64,000 nt of DNA, from contig NZ_MSIE01000015.1 in the NCBI RefSeq assembly GCF_001921205.1, positions 1-64,000 of the forward strand. The letters run 5' to 3'. Positions 1-8,451 of this stretch are shown here, piece by piece. How positions within the stretch are numbered: position 1 is the first letter of the stretch; each line of letters begins with the position of its first letter. Source of the DNA: Actinophytocola xanthii (GTDB lineage Bacteria > Actinomycetota > Actinomycetes > Mycobacteriales > Pseudonocardiaceae). Made by a program: the position numbers and the translations under genes. Below the pieces are notes generated by a model. The model worked only from the letters and a program-made list of their open reading frames with translations, ran no database searches and had not been told where the DNA came from.

Positions 1-119
1 ATCTGCCACCGCCACCTCGCAAGATCATTCTGAAACGACTTCTTAACCATCGTCTCAGATTCGCTCAGTACGAAGTAGGCGTCAGACAAGCGATCCAACA
101 CGTAGGTAGGAGGCCAGTG

Positions 120-2267
120 ATGGCAGGTAACGCAGCGCCGCCCGGGGAAGCGCCGCCCGGTCGGTTGGCAAACCGGTGGGTGCCGTGGTTGGTGATTGGC
201 TTGTGGGTGGTGCTGGCGGTGGTCATGGTGCCGCTGAGCGGAAAGTTGAGTTCGGTCACCACGGACAGCGCCGCGGACACCCTGCCGGCCAGCGCCGAGT
301 CCACAAAGGTCGCGGTGCTAGAGGACAGTCTCCCCGGCGGGGACGACAACACGTTCGTCTTCGTGTACCACCGCTACGGCGGCATGACCGACGCCGACCG
401 CGCGACAGTCGAACGCCACTACAACACCCTTGCCAAGCGGTACCCGCCGAAGGTGGCGGCTCCGGCCGGTGAGGACGACGAGGGCCCACCGACGAGCCCC
501 TCCACCGACGGCAAGGCGATGATGTTCACCCTCGATGTGAGCACGACCCACGGCGCACCGGAGGCCATCGTCGGCCCGTTGCGTGACGCCACCAAGGACC
601 GCCCCGCCGGCCTGGAACTCGACGTGACCGGCCCCGCCGCGATCGACGGCGACATGGACGCCGTCTTCGAGGGCATCGACCTGCAGGTCTTCCTCATCAC
701 CGTCATCGTCGTCACGCTCCTGCTCATCTTCACCTACCGCAGCCCGGTGCTGTGGTTCATCCCGCTCGTGGCCGTGGGTGCGGCCGCGCTGACCGCTATG
801 GCGACCGTCTACCTGCTCGTCAAGGGCTTCGGCATCGTGGTCAACGACCAGAACTCGGCGCTGCTGACGATCCTGGTGTTCGGCGTCGGCACGGACTACG
901 CGCTGTTGCTCATCGCTCGATATCGGGAGACACTGCACCACCACGAGAACGTCCGGGTCGCGATGGTGCACGCGCTACGCAGCGCGGCACCGGCCATCGC
1001 CGCGTCCGCGGCCACCGTGGTCGCCGGCCTGCTCTGCCTGCTCGTCGCGGACCTGAACAGCACCAGCGGGTTGGGACCGATCGGTGCGGCCGGCATCCTG
1101 TGCGCGCTGGTGGCAATGCTGACGCTGTTCCCGGCGATGCTCGTGGTGCTCGGCAGGCGGATCTTCTGGCCGGCCATCCCGCGGTTGCGCACGGCCGTAA
1201 AGGAGAAGCCGGGGCTGTGGGGACGGCTCGGCGCCGCCATCAGCCGCCGCCGGTGGGTGGCGACGCTCGCCTCGCTCGGAGTCCTCGGCGTGCTCGCCAT
1301 CGGGCTGGCGGGCAACACCGGCGCCCTACGTGAGCAGGACCAGTTCCTGGACGCGCCGGAGTCGGTCACCGGCTTCACCGTTCTCCGCCAGCACTTCCCG
1401 GAGCTCGGCGGGCAGCCGATGGCGATCTTCACGCGACCGGCCTACCAGGAGCGGGTGCTCGACGTCGTCAAGGACACTCCCGGAGTGGCCCTGGCCATCC
1501 CGGGGCAGACCAGCGGTGGCTGGGCCGACATCTCCGTGTTCCCGACGGACGCGCCGGACACCGCCGCGGAGTACGACACGATCAAGCGGGTGCGCACCGC
1601 CGTGCACGCGGTGAGCGGGGCGGAGGCGATCGTCGGCGGGCCGAGTGCGGAGAACCTCGACACCGAGGTGACCACCAGCCGCGACGAGAAGCTGGTGATC
1701 CCATTGGTGCTCGCCGTCGTCCTGATCGTCCTCGGGCTGCTGCTGCGCGCGATCGTGGCCCCGCTGGTCCTGATGGCGACCGTGATCGTCTCATTCGCCG
1801 CGGCCTTCGGCGGCAGCGTGTTCGTCTTCGACGCGATCCTCGGGTTCACGGGCATCGACTATTCAGTGCCGCTGCTGGCGTTCCTGTTCCTGGTGGCGCT
1901 CGGCGTCGACTACAACATCTTCCTGGCCAGCCGGGCCCGCGAGGAGACCGTGCGTCTCGGCACCAGAGAGGGCATGCTCAAAGCCCTCTCCGCCACCGGT
2001 GGCGTCATCACCTCGGCAGGCCTGGTCCTGGCGGCCACGTTCGCGGTCCTCACCACGCTTCCGCTGGTGATGCTGATCGAGGTCGGGTTCCTGGTGGCCT
2101 TCGGCGTGCTGCTCGACGCCCTGCTGGTGCGGTCGGTCCTGGTGCCCGCCCTCACCCTGCTGATCGGCCGGCGGATGTGGTGGCCGAGCCGGCTGTCCCG
2201 ACCGGCGGAGCTGCCGGACGGTCAACGGCCGCTCGTGGACGATGAGGAGCCCGCGCTGCAACGGTGA
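120..2267 (+). CDS. MMPL/RND-family membrane transporter
   Basis: This is a 715-residue MMPL-family protein, a proton-driven exporter class that moves lipids, siderophores or drugs across the actinobacterial membrane. It has the family's duplicated layout: an N-terminal TM helix, an extracytoplasmic loop, a block of hydrophobic helices (about residues 190-390), a second loop, then a second helix block (about 520-680). The motif GTDYALLL in the first half and GVDYNIFL in the second are the paired charged TM motifs expected for proton relay. AGGAGG at 108-113 lies 6 nt before ATG 120; a GTG at 117 is the alternative but is too close to the RBS. It converges on a two-component pair that may regulate it (inference). 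The substrate is unknown. Confidence 0.93.
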   Translation: MAGNAAPPGEAPPGRLANRWVPWLVIGLWVVLAVVMVPLSGKLSSVTTDSAADTLPASAESTKVAVLEDSLPGGDDNTFVFVYHRYGGMTDADRATVERHYNTLAKRYPPKVAAPAGEDDEGPPTSPSTDGKAMMFTLDVSTTHGAPEAIVGPLRDATKDRPAGLELDVTGPAAIDGDMDAVFEGIDLQVFLITVIVVTLLLIFTYRSPVLWFIPLVAVGAAALTAMATVYLLVKGFGIVVNDQNSALLTILVFGVGTDYALLLIARYRETLHHHENVRVAMVHALRSAAPAIAASAATVVAGLLCLLVADLNSTSGLGPIGAAGILCALVAMLTLFPAMLVVLGRRIFWPAIPRLRTAVKEKPGLWGRLGAAISRRRWVATLASLGVLGVLAIGLAGNTGALREQDQFLDAPESVTGFTVLRQHFPELGGQPMAIFTRPAYQERVLDVVKDTPGVALAIPGQTSGGWADISVFPTDAPDTAAEYDTIKRVRTAVHAVSGAEAIVGGPSAENLDTEVTTSRDEKLVIPLVLAVVLIVLGLLLRAIVAPLVLMATVIVSFAAAFGGSVFVFDAILGFTGIDYSVPLLAFLFLVALGVDYNIFLASRAREETVRLGTREGMLKALSATGGVITSAGLVLAATFAVLTTLPLVMLIEVGFLVAFGVLLDALLVRSVLVPALTLLIGRRMWWPSRLSRPAELPDGQRPLVDDEEPALQR

Positions 2268-2284
2268 GCGCGCCGGCTCGAACG

Positions 2285-2320
2285 AGATCCGGGACAGAGG
2301 CCCAGGCCCGTCCCGGATCT
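2285..2320. terminator. Bidirectional hairpin terminator between convergent genes
   Basis: AGATCCGGGAC (2285-2295) and GTCCCGGATCT (2310-2320) form a perfect 11-bp stem with a 14-nt GC-rich loop, followed on the plus strand by TTTCC. It lies between the transporter stop (2267) and the histidine-kinase stop (2351), so it can end both transcripts. Confidence 0.85.
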
Positions 2321-2350
2321 TTCCATGGATCACCCCTTCCGGGGCTGGGG

Positions 2351-3790
2351 TCAACGCACCGCCGTGTCCTCCCCGGCGGCGAGCCGCGCGATCGGGGCGG
2401 CCGGAAGGTCGACCTGAAGCAGCGCGCCACCGCGCGCGGAGCGGGCGATGGTGGCCCGGCCGCCGTGGGCGTCGACGACCCGCTGCACGATCGACAGCCC
2501 CAGACCGGATCCCGGCAACGCCCGGGCGCTGTCGGCACGGTAGAACCGGTCGAACACCCGCGGTACGTCGGCGGCGTCGATGCCCGGCCCGGCGTCGTCG
2601 ACCTCGAGGACCGCCAACGCGCCCTCGGCATGGAGCCGGACCTGGACTGGCTGGTCCGTGGGGGACCATTTGCTGGCGTTGTCGATGAGGTTGAGCACCG
2701 CCCGTTGGAGCGCGGCGGGACGCCCGCTCACCCACACGGAGGTCACGTCGAGCGCGATCTCGATGTCGGGCCCCCGGGAACGCGCCCGGGCCGCGGCGGC
2801 CACCACCACGTCGGCGAGGTCGAGCAGTTCGGTGCACTCGTCGCTGACGTCACCGCGCGCCAGGTCGGTCAGCTCGGCGGCAAGGGTGCTCAACTCGGCC
2901 ACCTGGGCGCCGAGGTCGTTGAGCAGCCGGGTCCGGCTCTCCGCCGGCAGTGCACTGTCCAGGGTGCCGCGCCGATCGAGCCGGATCAGCAGCTCGACGT
3001 TGAGGCGCAGGCTGGTGAGCGGGGTCTTGAGCTCGTGGGCGGCGTCCTCGGCGAGCAGCCGCTGGGCCTGCCGGGAGTCCCGGAGCGCGGCGAGCATGTG
3101 GTTGATCGACTGGATCAGCCGCCGGATCTCCCCACCGCCCTCATCCGGGATGTCGGCGTCGAGATCCCGGGTGTGCGCGACACGTACCGCGGCGGCCGTC
3201 AGCCGGTCGATCGGTGCCAGCCCGGTCCGCGCCACGGTCCGCCCGACAAGGGTGCCGCAGACCACGCAGAGCAGCCCGATCAGCAGCATGCCCAACCCGA
3301 ACCGGTTGATCGGGCTGTCGTCGGCGACGCGGGCCACCTGGACCGCGCCGTCGCCCGCCCGGAGCGTGTAGATGAGGAAGCCGTCCTCGTCGCTGTCGTT
3401 CGACTCCATCAGGTCGGCCGACGCGCCCTGCGCCACGCGCCCGGCGCTCTCGCTGACGGGGGGCAGCGCGGGTTGACCGGCCGGCGTCCGGGTCGAGCCG
3501 TCGGGCAGGATGACCCGCACCAGCTGGCCGGATCCGGGATACGGCGGTAGCTGGACCTGCGCCAGACCGGCGCGCTCCGCGTTCGCCGCCAGGACGTGGG
3601 AGTCGGCGCGTAGCTGATTCTCGGCGGTGTTCTTCAGCTCCCAGTCCAGTAGCTCGCTGGCCACCTGGAAGGCCAGGAACACGCTGACCGCGATGGCCGT
3701 CGCCGCGATCACCGTCAGCCTGGTCCGCAGGGACCGCCGGCGCCACCATCGGGTCAACCGGCGCGGTTCCCGGCCGGTGGACGTGCTCAC
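2351..3790 (-). CDS. Sensor histidine kinase of a two-component system
   Basis: This 479-residue membrane kinase has an N-terminal TM helix (about 20-42), an extracellular sensor region, a second TM helix (about 172-192), a HAMP segment, the HisKA H-box [13 protein letters not shown] (phospho-acceptor His), and a HATPase domain with N-box [11 protein letters not shown]1 DDAGPGID and G2 GSGLGLSIV. The open frame runs further upstream, but those codons overlap the response regulator. The GTG at 3790 overlaps the regulator's TGA (GTGA), the usual translational coupling. It resembles MprB/CseC-like envelope sensors; the ligand is unknown. Confidence 0.92.
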   Translation of the reverse strand: MSTSTGREPRRLTRWWRRRSLRTRLTVIAATAIAVSVFLAFQVASELLDWELKNTAENQLRADSHVLAANAERAGLAQVQLPPYPGSGQLVRVILPDGSTRTPAGQPALPPVSESAGRVAQGASADLMESNDSDEDGFLIYTLRAGDGAVQVARVADDSPINRFGLGMLLIGLLCVVCGTLVGRTVARTGLAPIDRLTAAAVRVAHTRDLDADIPDEGGGEIRRLIQSINHMLAALRDSRQAQRLLAEDAAHELKTPLTSLRLNVELLIRLDRRGTLDSALPAESRTRLLNDLGAQVAELSTLAAELTDLARGDVSDECTELLDLADVVVAAAARARSRGPDIEIALDVTSVWVSGRPAALQRAVLNLIDNASKWSPTDQPVQVRLHAEGALAVLEVDDAGPGIDAADVPRVFDRFYRADSARALPGSGLGLSIVQRVVDAHGGRATIARSARGGALLQVDLPAAPIARLAAGEDTAVR

Positions 3791-4470
3791 GGAGGAGTCT
3801 CCCGCAACGTGTACCCCAGGCCGCGCCGGGTGTAGATCAGTCGCGGCTCGCCCTCGGCCTCCATCTTGCGGCGCAGGTAGCTCACGTATACCTGGAGGTT
3901 GTTGGCGGTGGTGCTCATGTCGAAGCCCCAGATCGCCTCGAACAGCACGGCGCGGCTCAGGACCCGGGTCGCGTTGCGCATGAGGACCTGGAGCAGGGAG
4001 AACTCGGTCCGGGTCAGGTGCAGCGGCCGCCCGCCCCGCCACGCCTCGAACCTGTCAGGATCGAGCCGGAGGTCGGCGAACGTCAGGATCTGCGACTCGT
4101 CGCCGCCCGGCGCGCGGCGGCGCAGCAGGGCCCGGACCCGGGCCAGCAACTCCTCGGTGGCGAACGGCTTGGGCAGATAGTCGTCGGCGCCCGCGTCCAG
4201 CCCCGCGACCCGGTCGGAGACCTGATCCCGGGCGGTCAGCATCAGCACCGGCAGATCCCGACCCGCTGCCCGCAACCGCCGGCAGGTCTCCAACCCGCCG
4301 AGGCGGGGCATCATCACGTCGAGGATCAGCAGATCCGGCGGGTCGCCGCCGACTCCGTCGAGCACGGCGAGCCCGTTGGCGACGGTGCTGGTGTCGTAAC
4401 CCTCGACCTGGAGCACCCGCTCCAGCGACTCACGGATGGCCGCCTCGTCATCCGCGATCATGATCCGCAC
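3787..4470 (-). CDS. OmpR/PhoB-family response regulator
   Basis: This 227-residue regulator has a receiver with the acidic pair ADDE near the N-terminus, phospho-acceptor Asp in LLILDVMMP, the conserved Thr in LMLTARD and Lys in LPKPF. A winged-helix DNA-binding domain follows, ending in [10 protein letters not shown]. The frame stays open upstream to 4575, but the domain begins VRIMIADDE, so I place the start at GTG 4470, about 10 nt after a GGAGGGG on the minus strand; ATG 4461 is the alternative. It is cotranscribed and overlaps the kinase by 4 nt. The MMPL exporter convergent to it is a plausible target, by context only. Confidence 0.92.
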   Translation of the reverse strand: MRIMIADDEAAIRESLERVLQVEGYDTSTVANGLAVLDGVGGDPPDLLILDVMMPRLGGLETCRRLRAAGRDLPVLMLTARDQVSDRVAGLDAGADDYLPKPFATEELLARVRALLRRRAPGGDESQILTFADLRLDPDRFEAWRGGRPLHLTRTEFSLLQVLMRNATRVLSRAVLFEAIWGFDMSTTANNLQVYVSYLRRKMEAEGEPRLIYTRRGLGYTLRETPP

Positions 4471-4759
4471 GCAGGCCCGTCCCCTCCAGTCGACGCTTTG
4501 CCGCTCATTGTCCCCGGTCAACCTGAGGCCAGGGTTAGAACTGCAACGGCACTGGTGTGAGTCGTAGCGGATCACGGGGGGCGCTGCGCGAGGATCACCT
4601 GTTGGAGCCGTTGAACGGGTGGATGGGGCGACTGAGCGTGATCGAAAGAGCGGAGCCTTCTACCGCCTGTTCGTGTGCAATCGGGGCCGGGCCGGCTCAG
4701 CTTGTCGACACGACAACGCCGCAGAACGATGACATTCCTGGAGCGGAGGCCGTCAAAGG

Positions 4760-5344
4760 TCAGTTCTCACCAGCGGTGCGTCCCATGGCCTGGCTGATCA
4801 GGTCGTAAGCCCGATCCACCATGCTGGTGTAGGGGCCGATGAGGAGGTTGGCGGTGGCCGACTCCATACCGGGGTGGGGGTGGGTCGGGGCCAGCGCTTC
4901 GGCGGCTTTGACCGCCTTCGCCATCGCCTTCAGCCGGGAGTCGCTGTGGGCCGAACGGAGGTGCGGGAACTCCTCCTGCTCCTCGTGCTTGGCGTGGTCC
5001 TCCACCATGATCCGCAGCTCTTCCAGCTTGGGCAGGAAGTCGTCCGACTCTGTGCCCAGGTTTTCCAGCTCCACGAGGAGTTGCTTCGCGGCGAGCTCCT
5101 CGGCGAGGCAGGCATCCACCACGAGGTCGCCATTGGGGATCAACGCGCGCGCGTCCGGGTGCACGATCAGCTCCTCGGCGGTCTCGTGCACCGCGAGCAG
5201 GCGGCGTAACCGGTCGAACGCTTCGGCGCGATCAGCCGACCCAGCGGTTCTCACCTCGACGAACAGCCGGCGAACCTCCTCGTGCTGGTGCAGCAGCAAC
5301 GCGATCACGTCGTCGTCGGGCGTGCTCTCAGGTCGAGTGCTCAT
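4760..5344 (-). CDS. Hemerythrin-like (HHE) domain protein
   Basis: This 194-residue, mostly helical protein carries the His/Glu pattern of HHE cation-binding proteins: LLHQHEEVRRLF near residue 18, LAVHETAEELIVHP near 50, and VEDHAKHEEQEEFPHL near 112. The family binds a di-iron centre and is linked to oxygen, nitric oxide or oxidative stress handling in the cytoplasm. A strong GGGGAGGT precedes the ATG. It is monocistronic and upstream of the response regulator on the same strand, separated by about 290 bp without a recognisable gene. Confidence 0.9.
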   Translation of the reverse strand: MSTRPESTPDDDVIALLLHQHEEVRRLFVEVRTAGSADRAEAFDRLRRLLAVHETAEELIVHPDARALIPNGDLVVDACLAEELAAKQLLVELENLGTESDDFLPKLEELRIMVEDHAKHEEQEEFPHLRSAHSDSRLKAMAKAVKAAEALAPTHPHPGMESATANLLIGPYTSMVDRAYDLISQAMGRTAGEN

Positions 5345-5720
5345 CCCTACCTCCCCACGGTCACACCTACCTACGGAGTTCCCCTTGATCCAACCTACCG
5401 GAGAAGTTCCGATCTACGCGCGGCACCACACGGCGCAACCGCCAGTGCCCGGTCACTGGACCAATGTCGGCCCCACCCAGGCACGACCCGACGTTCCTCG
5501 CCGACCGCGCCGGCCAGGACGTGGATTCGACGCGGGCCACCATCGCGGGACGATCCCGACGATTCCCTCCACAGCCCTACCAGCGACAACGCGCCGAAGA
5601 TCCGAAACTGCGGCGATAGCACTGACGGGTATTTGTCCACAACGACCAACAAGGCCGTCGCGCAGAAGATCAGGCTCCCGAAATGATCGATAACCCGATT
5701 CGCGCATTGATATCCAACTG
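5345..5720. other. Intergenic region between divergent genes
   Basis: No gene is supported in this stretch between the hemerythrin-like gene and the protease promoter. Short frames here lack codon bias, ribosome binding sites and recognisable motifs. The first bases hold the RBS and presumably the promoter of the hemerythrin-like gene on the minus strand. Confidence 0.6.
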
Positions 5721-5749
5721 TTGACACCGCGGGAGAACTGGCATAGGGT
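5721..5749 (+). promoter_or_regulatory. Sigma70-type promoter of the secreted protease
   Basis: TTGACA (5721-5726) and TAGGGT (5744-5749) are separated by exactly 17 nt. This is a consensus -35 and an acceptable actinobacterial -10 (TANNNT). The spacing leaves about a 27-nt leader before the GGGGGG RBS and ATG 5784. Confidence 0.75.
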
Positions 5750-5783
5750 CATTTTCACGCTACGCGTTATTGGGGGGTCAATC

Positions 5784-6755
5784 ATGCGCAGAGTCGCCAT
5801 CACGTGTGCAGTCATCATCGTCGTTTCTTTCATTTTTCAACCACTCGCGTTAGCCGAGCCGCCGACACGGCCGGATCAAACGTCGTCCGCAACGATCACC
5901 AAGCGTGCGAGCACATGGAGCGCGGCGCGGATGGCAGCAGCGACATCTTTCGACAGCATCAAACCGGGCACCGGGTCCGGCCGCGGCACGGAACCGGAGG
6001 CGCCCGCGAACCCCGGAAAAATTGAGCCCCGGCTGCCAACCAAGGCGCCCCAAGGCATCGCTCCGCTGGCGAATGCCACGCCCACGACCGGCAAGCTGTT
6101 CCTGCACAATCCCAATACCGGAAGCGACGGCTACTGCACGGCGAGCGCGATCAACTCGGGCAATCTGAGCCAGGTCATCACAGCGGCTCACTGCGTGCAC
6201 ACGGGGCCGAACGGCTGCAACGGCAACCCCGGCTCCGCGGCGTGGATGACCGAGGCCGAGTTCGTGCCCCTGTACTGGAGCGGGGACCGCCCATACGGGA
6301 CATTCCAGGTACGCACGCTCCGCACCTTCGATACCTGGATAGCGGACTGTGACTGGGACTACGACATCGCGATCGTCACCACCTACACCAACGAGAACAA
6401 CCAACTACTGGTCGAGACGGTCGGTGGAAACGGACTCTCATACAATTACCCGGGATCGTTCGACTCCGTCACCTTCGGCTATCCGGGGAACCGTGACGGC
6501 GGCGAGATTCCGTGGACTTGCGAAGGCACGACGAACTACGGATTTCCAGACTACCGACCGACCTTGTACTGCGCCTGGACCGGCGGGTTCAGTGGCGGAC
6601 CGTGGTTCCGGGAATACTCCAACGACACCCTGCTCGGATATGTCAACGGTGTAGGCAGCACGTGGCCAGGCCCCGATGACGGACCCGAATGGATCGACAG
6701 CCCTTACTTCGACGACAAGGTACAGTCGATTTACGATGATGCCGCAGGGGACTGA
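5784..6755 (+). CDS. Secreted trypsin-like serine protease
   Basis: The protein has 323 residues from ATG 5784, which follows TTGGGGGGT. The frame is open further upstream, but the promoter lies there. A signal peptide covers residues 1-24 with a cleavable LALAEP end, then a propeptide-like low-complexity stretch to about residue 95. The catalytic triad is visible: His in ITAAHCVH, Asp in DWDYDIAIV and Ser in GGFSGGPWF. Several Cys pairs suggest disulphides in the exported fold. It is an S1-type extracellular endopeptidase, probably degradative or processing; the substrate is unknown. The next short membrane gene overlaps its 3' end. Confidence 0.9.
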   Translation: MRRVAITCAVIIVVSFIFQPLALAEPPTRPDQTSSATITKRASTWSAARMAAATSFDSIKPGTGSGRGTEPEAPANPGKIEPRLPTKAPQGIAPLANATPTTGKLFLHNPNTGSDGYCTASAINSGNLSQVITAAHCVHTGPNGCNGNPGSAAWMTEAEFVPLYWSGDRPYGTFQVRTLRTFDTWIADCDWDYDIAIVTTYTNENNQLLVETVGGNGLSYNYPGSFDSVTFGYPGNRDGGEIPWTCEGTTNYGFPDYRPTLYCAWTGGFSGGPWFREYSNDTLLGYVNGVGSTWPGPDDGPEWIDSPYFDDKVQSIYDDAAGD

Positions 6756-6957
6756 CCGCAAGCGCACCGTCGTGATCGCCGTTGCGGCGGCGATCACGAC
6801 GGTATTGCTCGTCGTGATCGCCGCCGTCGCGTTGTGGCCTGCGGCGCCTGCGCGCCAGCCAGGACCGAGCGAGCACGACACGTCCGGCACGTCCGTCGAA
6901 CGACCGAGCACCTCACGATGGCCCGACGAGCGCGCGAGCAGCGCGCAGGGGTGGTGA
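6736..6957 (+). CDS. Small single-pass membrane protein
   Basis: This frame of 73 codons starts at ATG ATG (6736/6739) inside the protease 3' end. It has a basic N-terminus (DRKR), one strong hydrophobic helix (about residues 11-34, rich in Val/Ala/Ile) and a polar Ser/Pro-rich tail. No family is recognised. Overlap with the protease suggests translational coupling, but the RBS is weak, so it could be a chance frame. Its TM region contains an unusual triple inverted repeat. Confidence 0.4.
   Translation: MMPQGTDRKRTVVIAVAAAITTVLLVVIAAVALWPAAPARQPGPSEHDTSGTSVERPSTSRWPDERASSAQGW
6769..6822 (+). repeat. Triple 12-bp inverted/direct repeat (alternative hairpins)
   Basis: GTCGTGATCGCC occurs at 6769-6780 and again at 6811-6822, and its exact reverse complement lies between them at 6789-6800. 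The middle copy can pair with either flank (8-nt or 10-nt loop), so two mutually exclusive perfect 12-bp hairpins are possible. The repeats lie in the TM-coding part of the small frame at 6736 and may simply reflect Val/Ile/Ala codons. Confidence 0.7.
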
Positions 6958-7334
6958 CGATCAGGCCTCAGGTCCTCCGTCAGCGGAGGTCCATGCCGAG
7001 GTCGAGGGCGGGGCTGGACCGCGGCAGCCGATAACTTGGCAAGGTCGTTCGGCGCGAACTGCACTCGCCACGTGCCGACAGTGCACCAATCGCAGCGCCT
7101 TCCGAGACACCCCCGCTGGTTCACGTAGGTCGACGGCGGTGGGGGAGGGCAGCTCGCCTGCCGCGGCGAGTGGGGGCGGCAGGTGGCGAGCTCGACGACG
7201 TCGGCGATCACGTCGCGGACGAGGGTGTGCGGTTGCCGCCGCGGTTCGGTCACCTGGTCATCGCGATGGACTCGCGCGACGAGCTCGGCACCGAGGCCAT
7301 GCCGGGCGCAGCTCGACACGGCGTCGAGACAGTC
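6958..7334. other. Intergenic region, possible minus-strand coding remnant
   Basis: No complete gene is supported. One minus-strand frame beginning at GTG 7319 shows codon usage resembling real genes for about 55 codons (through LVRDVIADVVELA) before losing that character. I cannot assign it to a family; it may be the 5' remnant of a lost divergent gene next to the palindrome at 7335. Confidence 0.3.
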
Positions 7335-7359
7335 TGTCTTGATAAAGACACGCTGTCTT
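7335..7359. promoter_or_regulatory. Palindromic operator-like site upstream of the DUF2218 gene
   Basis: TGTCTT-GATA-AAGACA (7335-7350) is a perfect 6-bp inverted repeat with a 4-nt spacer. A second TGTCTTG half-site begins at 7354, 19 bp further on. The site ends about 14 nt before ATG 7373, in a position to overlap the promoter or leader. The form resembles TetR-family operators, but no TetR gene is visible in the window. Confidence 0.5.
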
Positions 7360-7372
7360 GCAAAACTGGGCT

Positions 7373-7978
7373 ATGGCAGCTTCGAGGCACGGGCCTCCGC
7401 ACGCACCCGGACATCGGTCCATAGCGCTGATAGTCGTGGTCAAGGTGGTGATCGTCGTCGCGGTTCTCGCGCTCCCCTCCTGGTTCGCGATCTCGTTGGG
7501 CGCCGCACACGGCGTCGCGTTGGCACTCGTCGCCCTGGCCGCGGTGGTGTTGCTGGTCGCGAGAGTCGTCCGGCAGAGGGCCAGCCATCCGCGCCGCCAT
7601 GGGGGAGAGACAACGACGCGGTCCAGTGAGGCCCGCATCGAGACCGCGAACGCGAGTCGCTACCTCGTCCAGCTCTGCACGCACGCCGCCAAGGTCGGTG
7701 ACCACCTCCAGCACGGCCACCTGCGCGGCGCGCACGCGCGCCCGGAGGTGCGCGGCGTCGAGTACTCCGACACCCACGGGACACTCGACCTGAGCTGGGG
7801 ACGATGCGTCCTCGACGTGGACCCGGACGGCCTCACCATCCGCGTCGACGCCGACACCGAGGATCACCTGCGCGGAATCCAGGACATCATCGCGGCGGAC
7901 CTTCAACGGTTCGGTCACCGCGACAGCGTGGCGGTGACCTGGCAGCCGCCCCGCGTTCAGCACGACGAAGAGGCCTGA
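7373..7978 (+). CDS. Membrane protein with C-terminal DUF2218 domain
   Basis: This protein has 201 residues from ATG 7373; the frame opens earlier at a TTG (7358). Two hydrophobic helices (about residues 17-35 and 40-62) precede a cytoplasmic domain of about 100 residues. That domain reads ANASRYLVQLCTHAAKV, then GTLDLSWGRCVLDVD and RVDADTEDHLRGIQDII, and ends LQRFGHRD. This is the DUF2218 pattern (normally a free small protein of about 95 residues ending LERFAFRE). DUF2218 has no established biochemical role. Fusion to a TM region is less usual. Confidence 0.78.
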   Translation: MAASRHGPPHAPGHRSIALIVVVKVVIVVAVLALPSWFAISLGAAHGVALALVALAAVVLLVARVVRQRASHPRRHGGETTTRSSEARIETANASRYLVQLCTHAAKVGDHLQHGHLRGAHARPEVRGVEYSDTHGTLDLSWGRCVLDVDPDGLTIRVDADTEDHLRGIQDIIAADLQRFGHRDSVAVTWQPPRVQHDEEA

Positions 7979-8451
7979 CGATCGACAACAGCGGCGTGGC
8001 GAACAGTTCCCCGACTGTTGAAGAAATCCCCAGCGCCGATCCGGATGTTCTTTAGGTCTACGTTGCTTTCGCTGGCCTCCGTGCCGCACGAAGGCGGCCG
8101 CTCCGGCCGGGCCGTTCGCCGCAGTGACGTTGCGCGAACGACCCGGCCGGCACCCTCCCCCTGAGCTGTTCGAGGGCTTCGCTCATCCAGTCGGTGGAGT
8201 CCCGGACCCGACGGGAGCACCGGTCGGCGGCACCCGCAGGCGGCGTGCCTGCACCACCCGCTGCGCCGCCGAACGAACGACATCTCGAACTCATCCTGTC
8301 ATTCCCCTCATTTGCGGAAGGTGGCGGAGATCCAGCGCGAGACTGGATCTTCAGTCTGACGGTTCGCTGTTGGAGATCCGTTGTAGGGGTGTTGAACTGC
8401 TGGTGAGGCTAGAATGACGAATGTGGTGTCGTTTCTGGGAAGGCTTTTGGT
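7979..8451. other. Upstream region of the SARP/AfsR regulator with an 8-bp hairpin
   Basis: No gene is supported. AGATCCAG (8328-8335) and CTGGATCT (8343-8350) form a perfect 8-bp inverted repeat with a 7-nt loop. A TAGAAT at 8410-8415 could be the -10 of the regulator, but I see no good -35 at the right distance. GGGAAGG about 10 nt before GTG 8452 is the likely RBS. Confidence 0.5.

Noticed and set aside
4557-4808. 83-codon plus-strand frame between the response regulator and hemerythrin-like genes
   Set aside because: No RBS, no codon bias and overlap with the hemerythrin-like 3' end; treated as intergenic.
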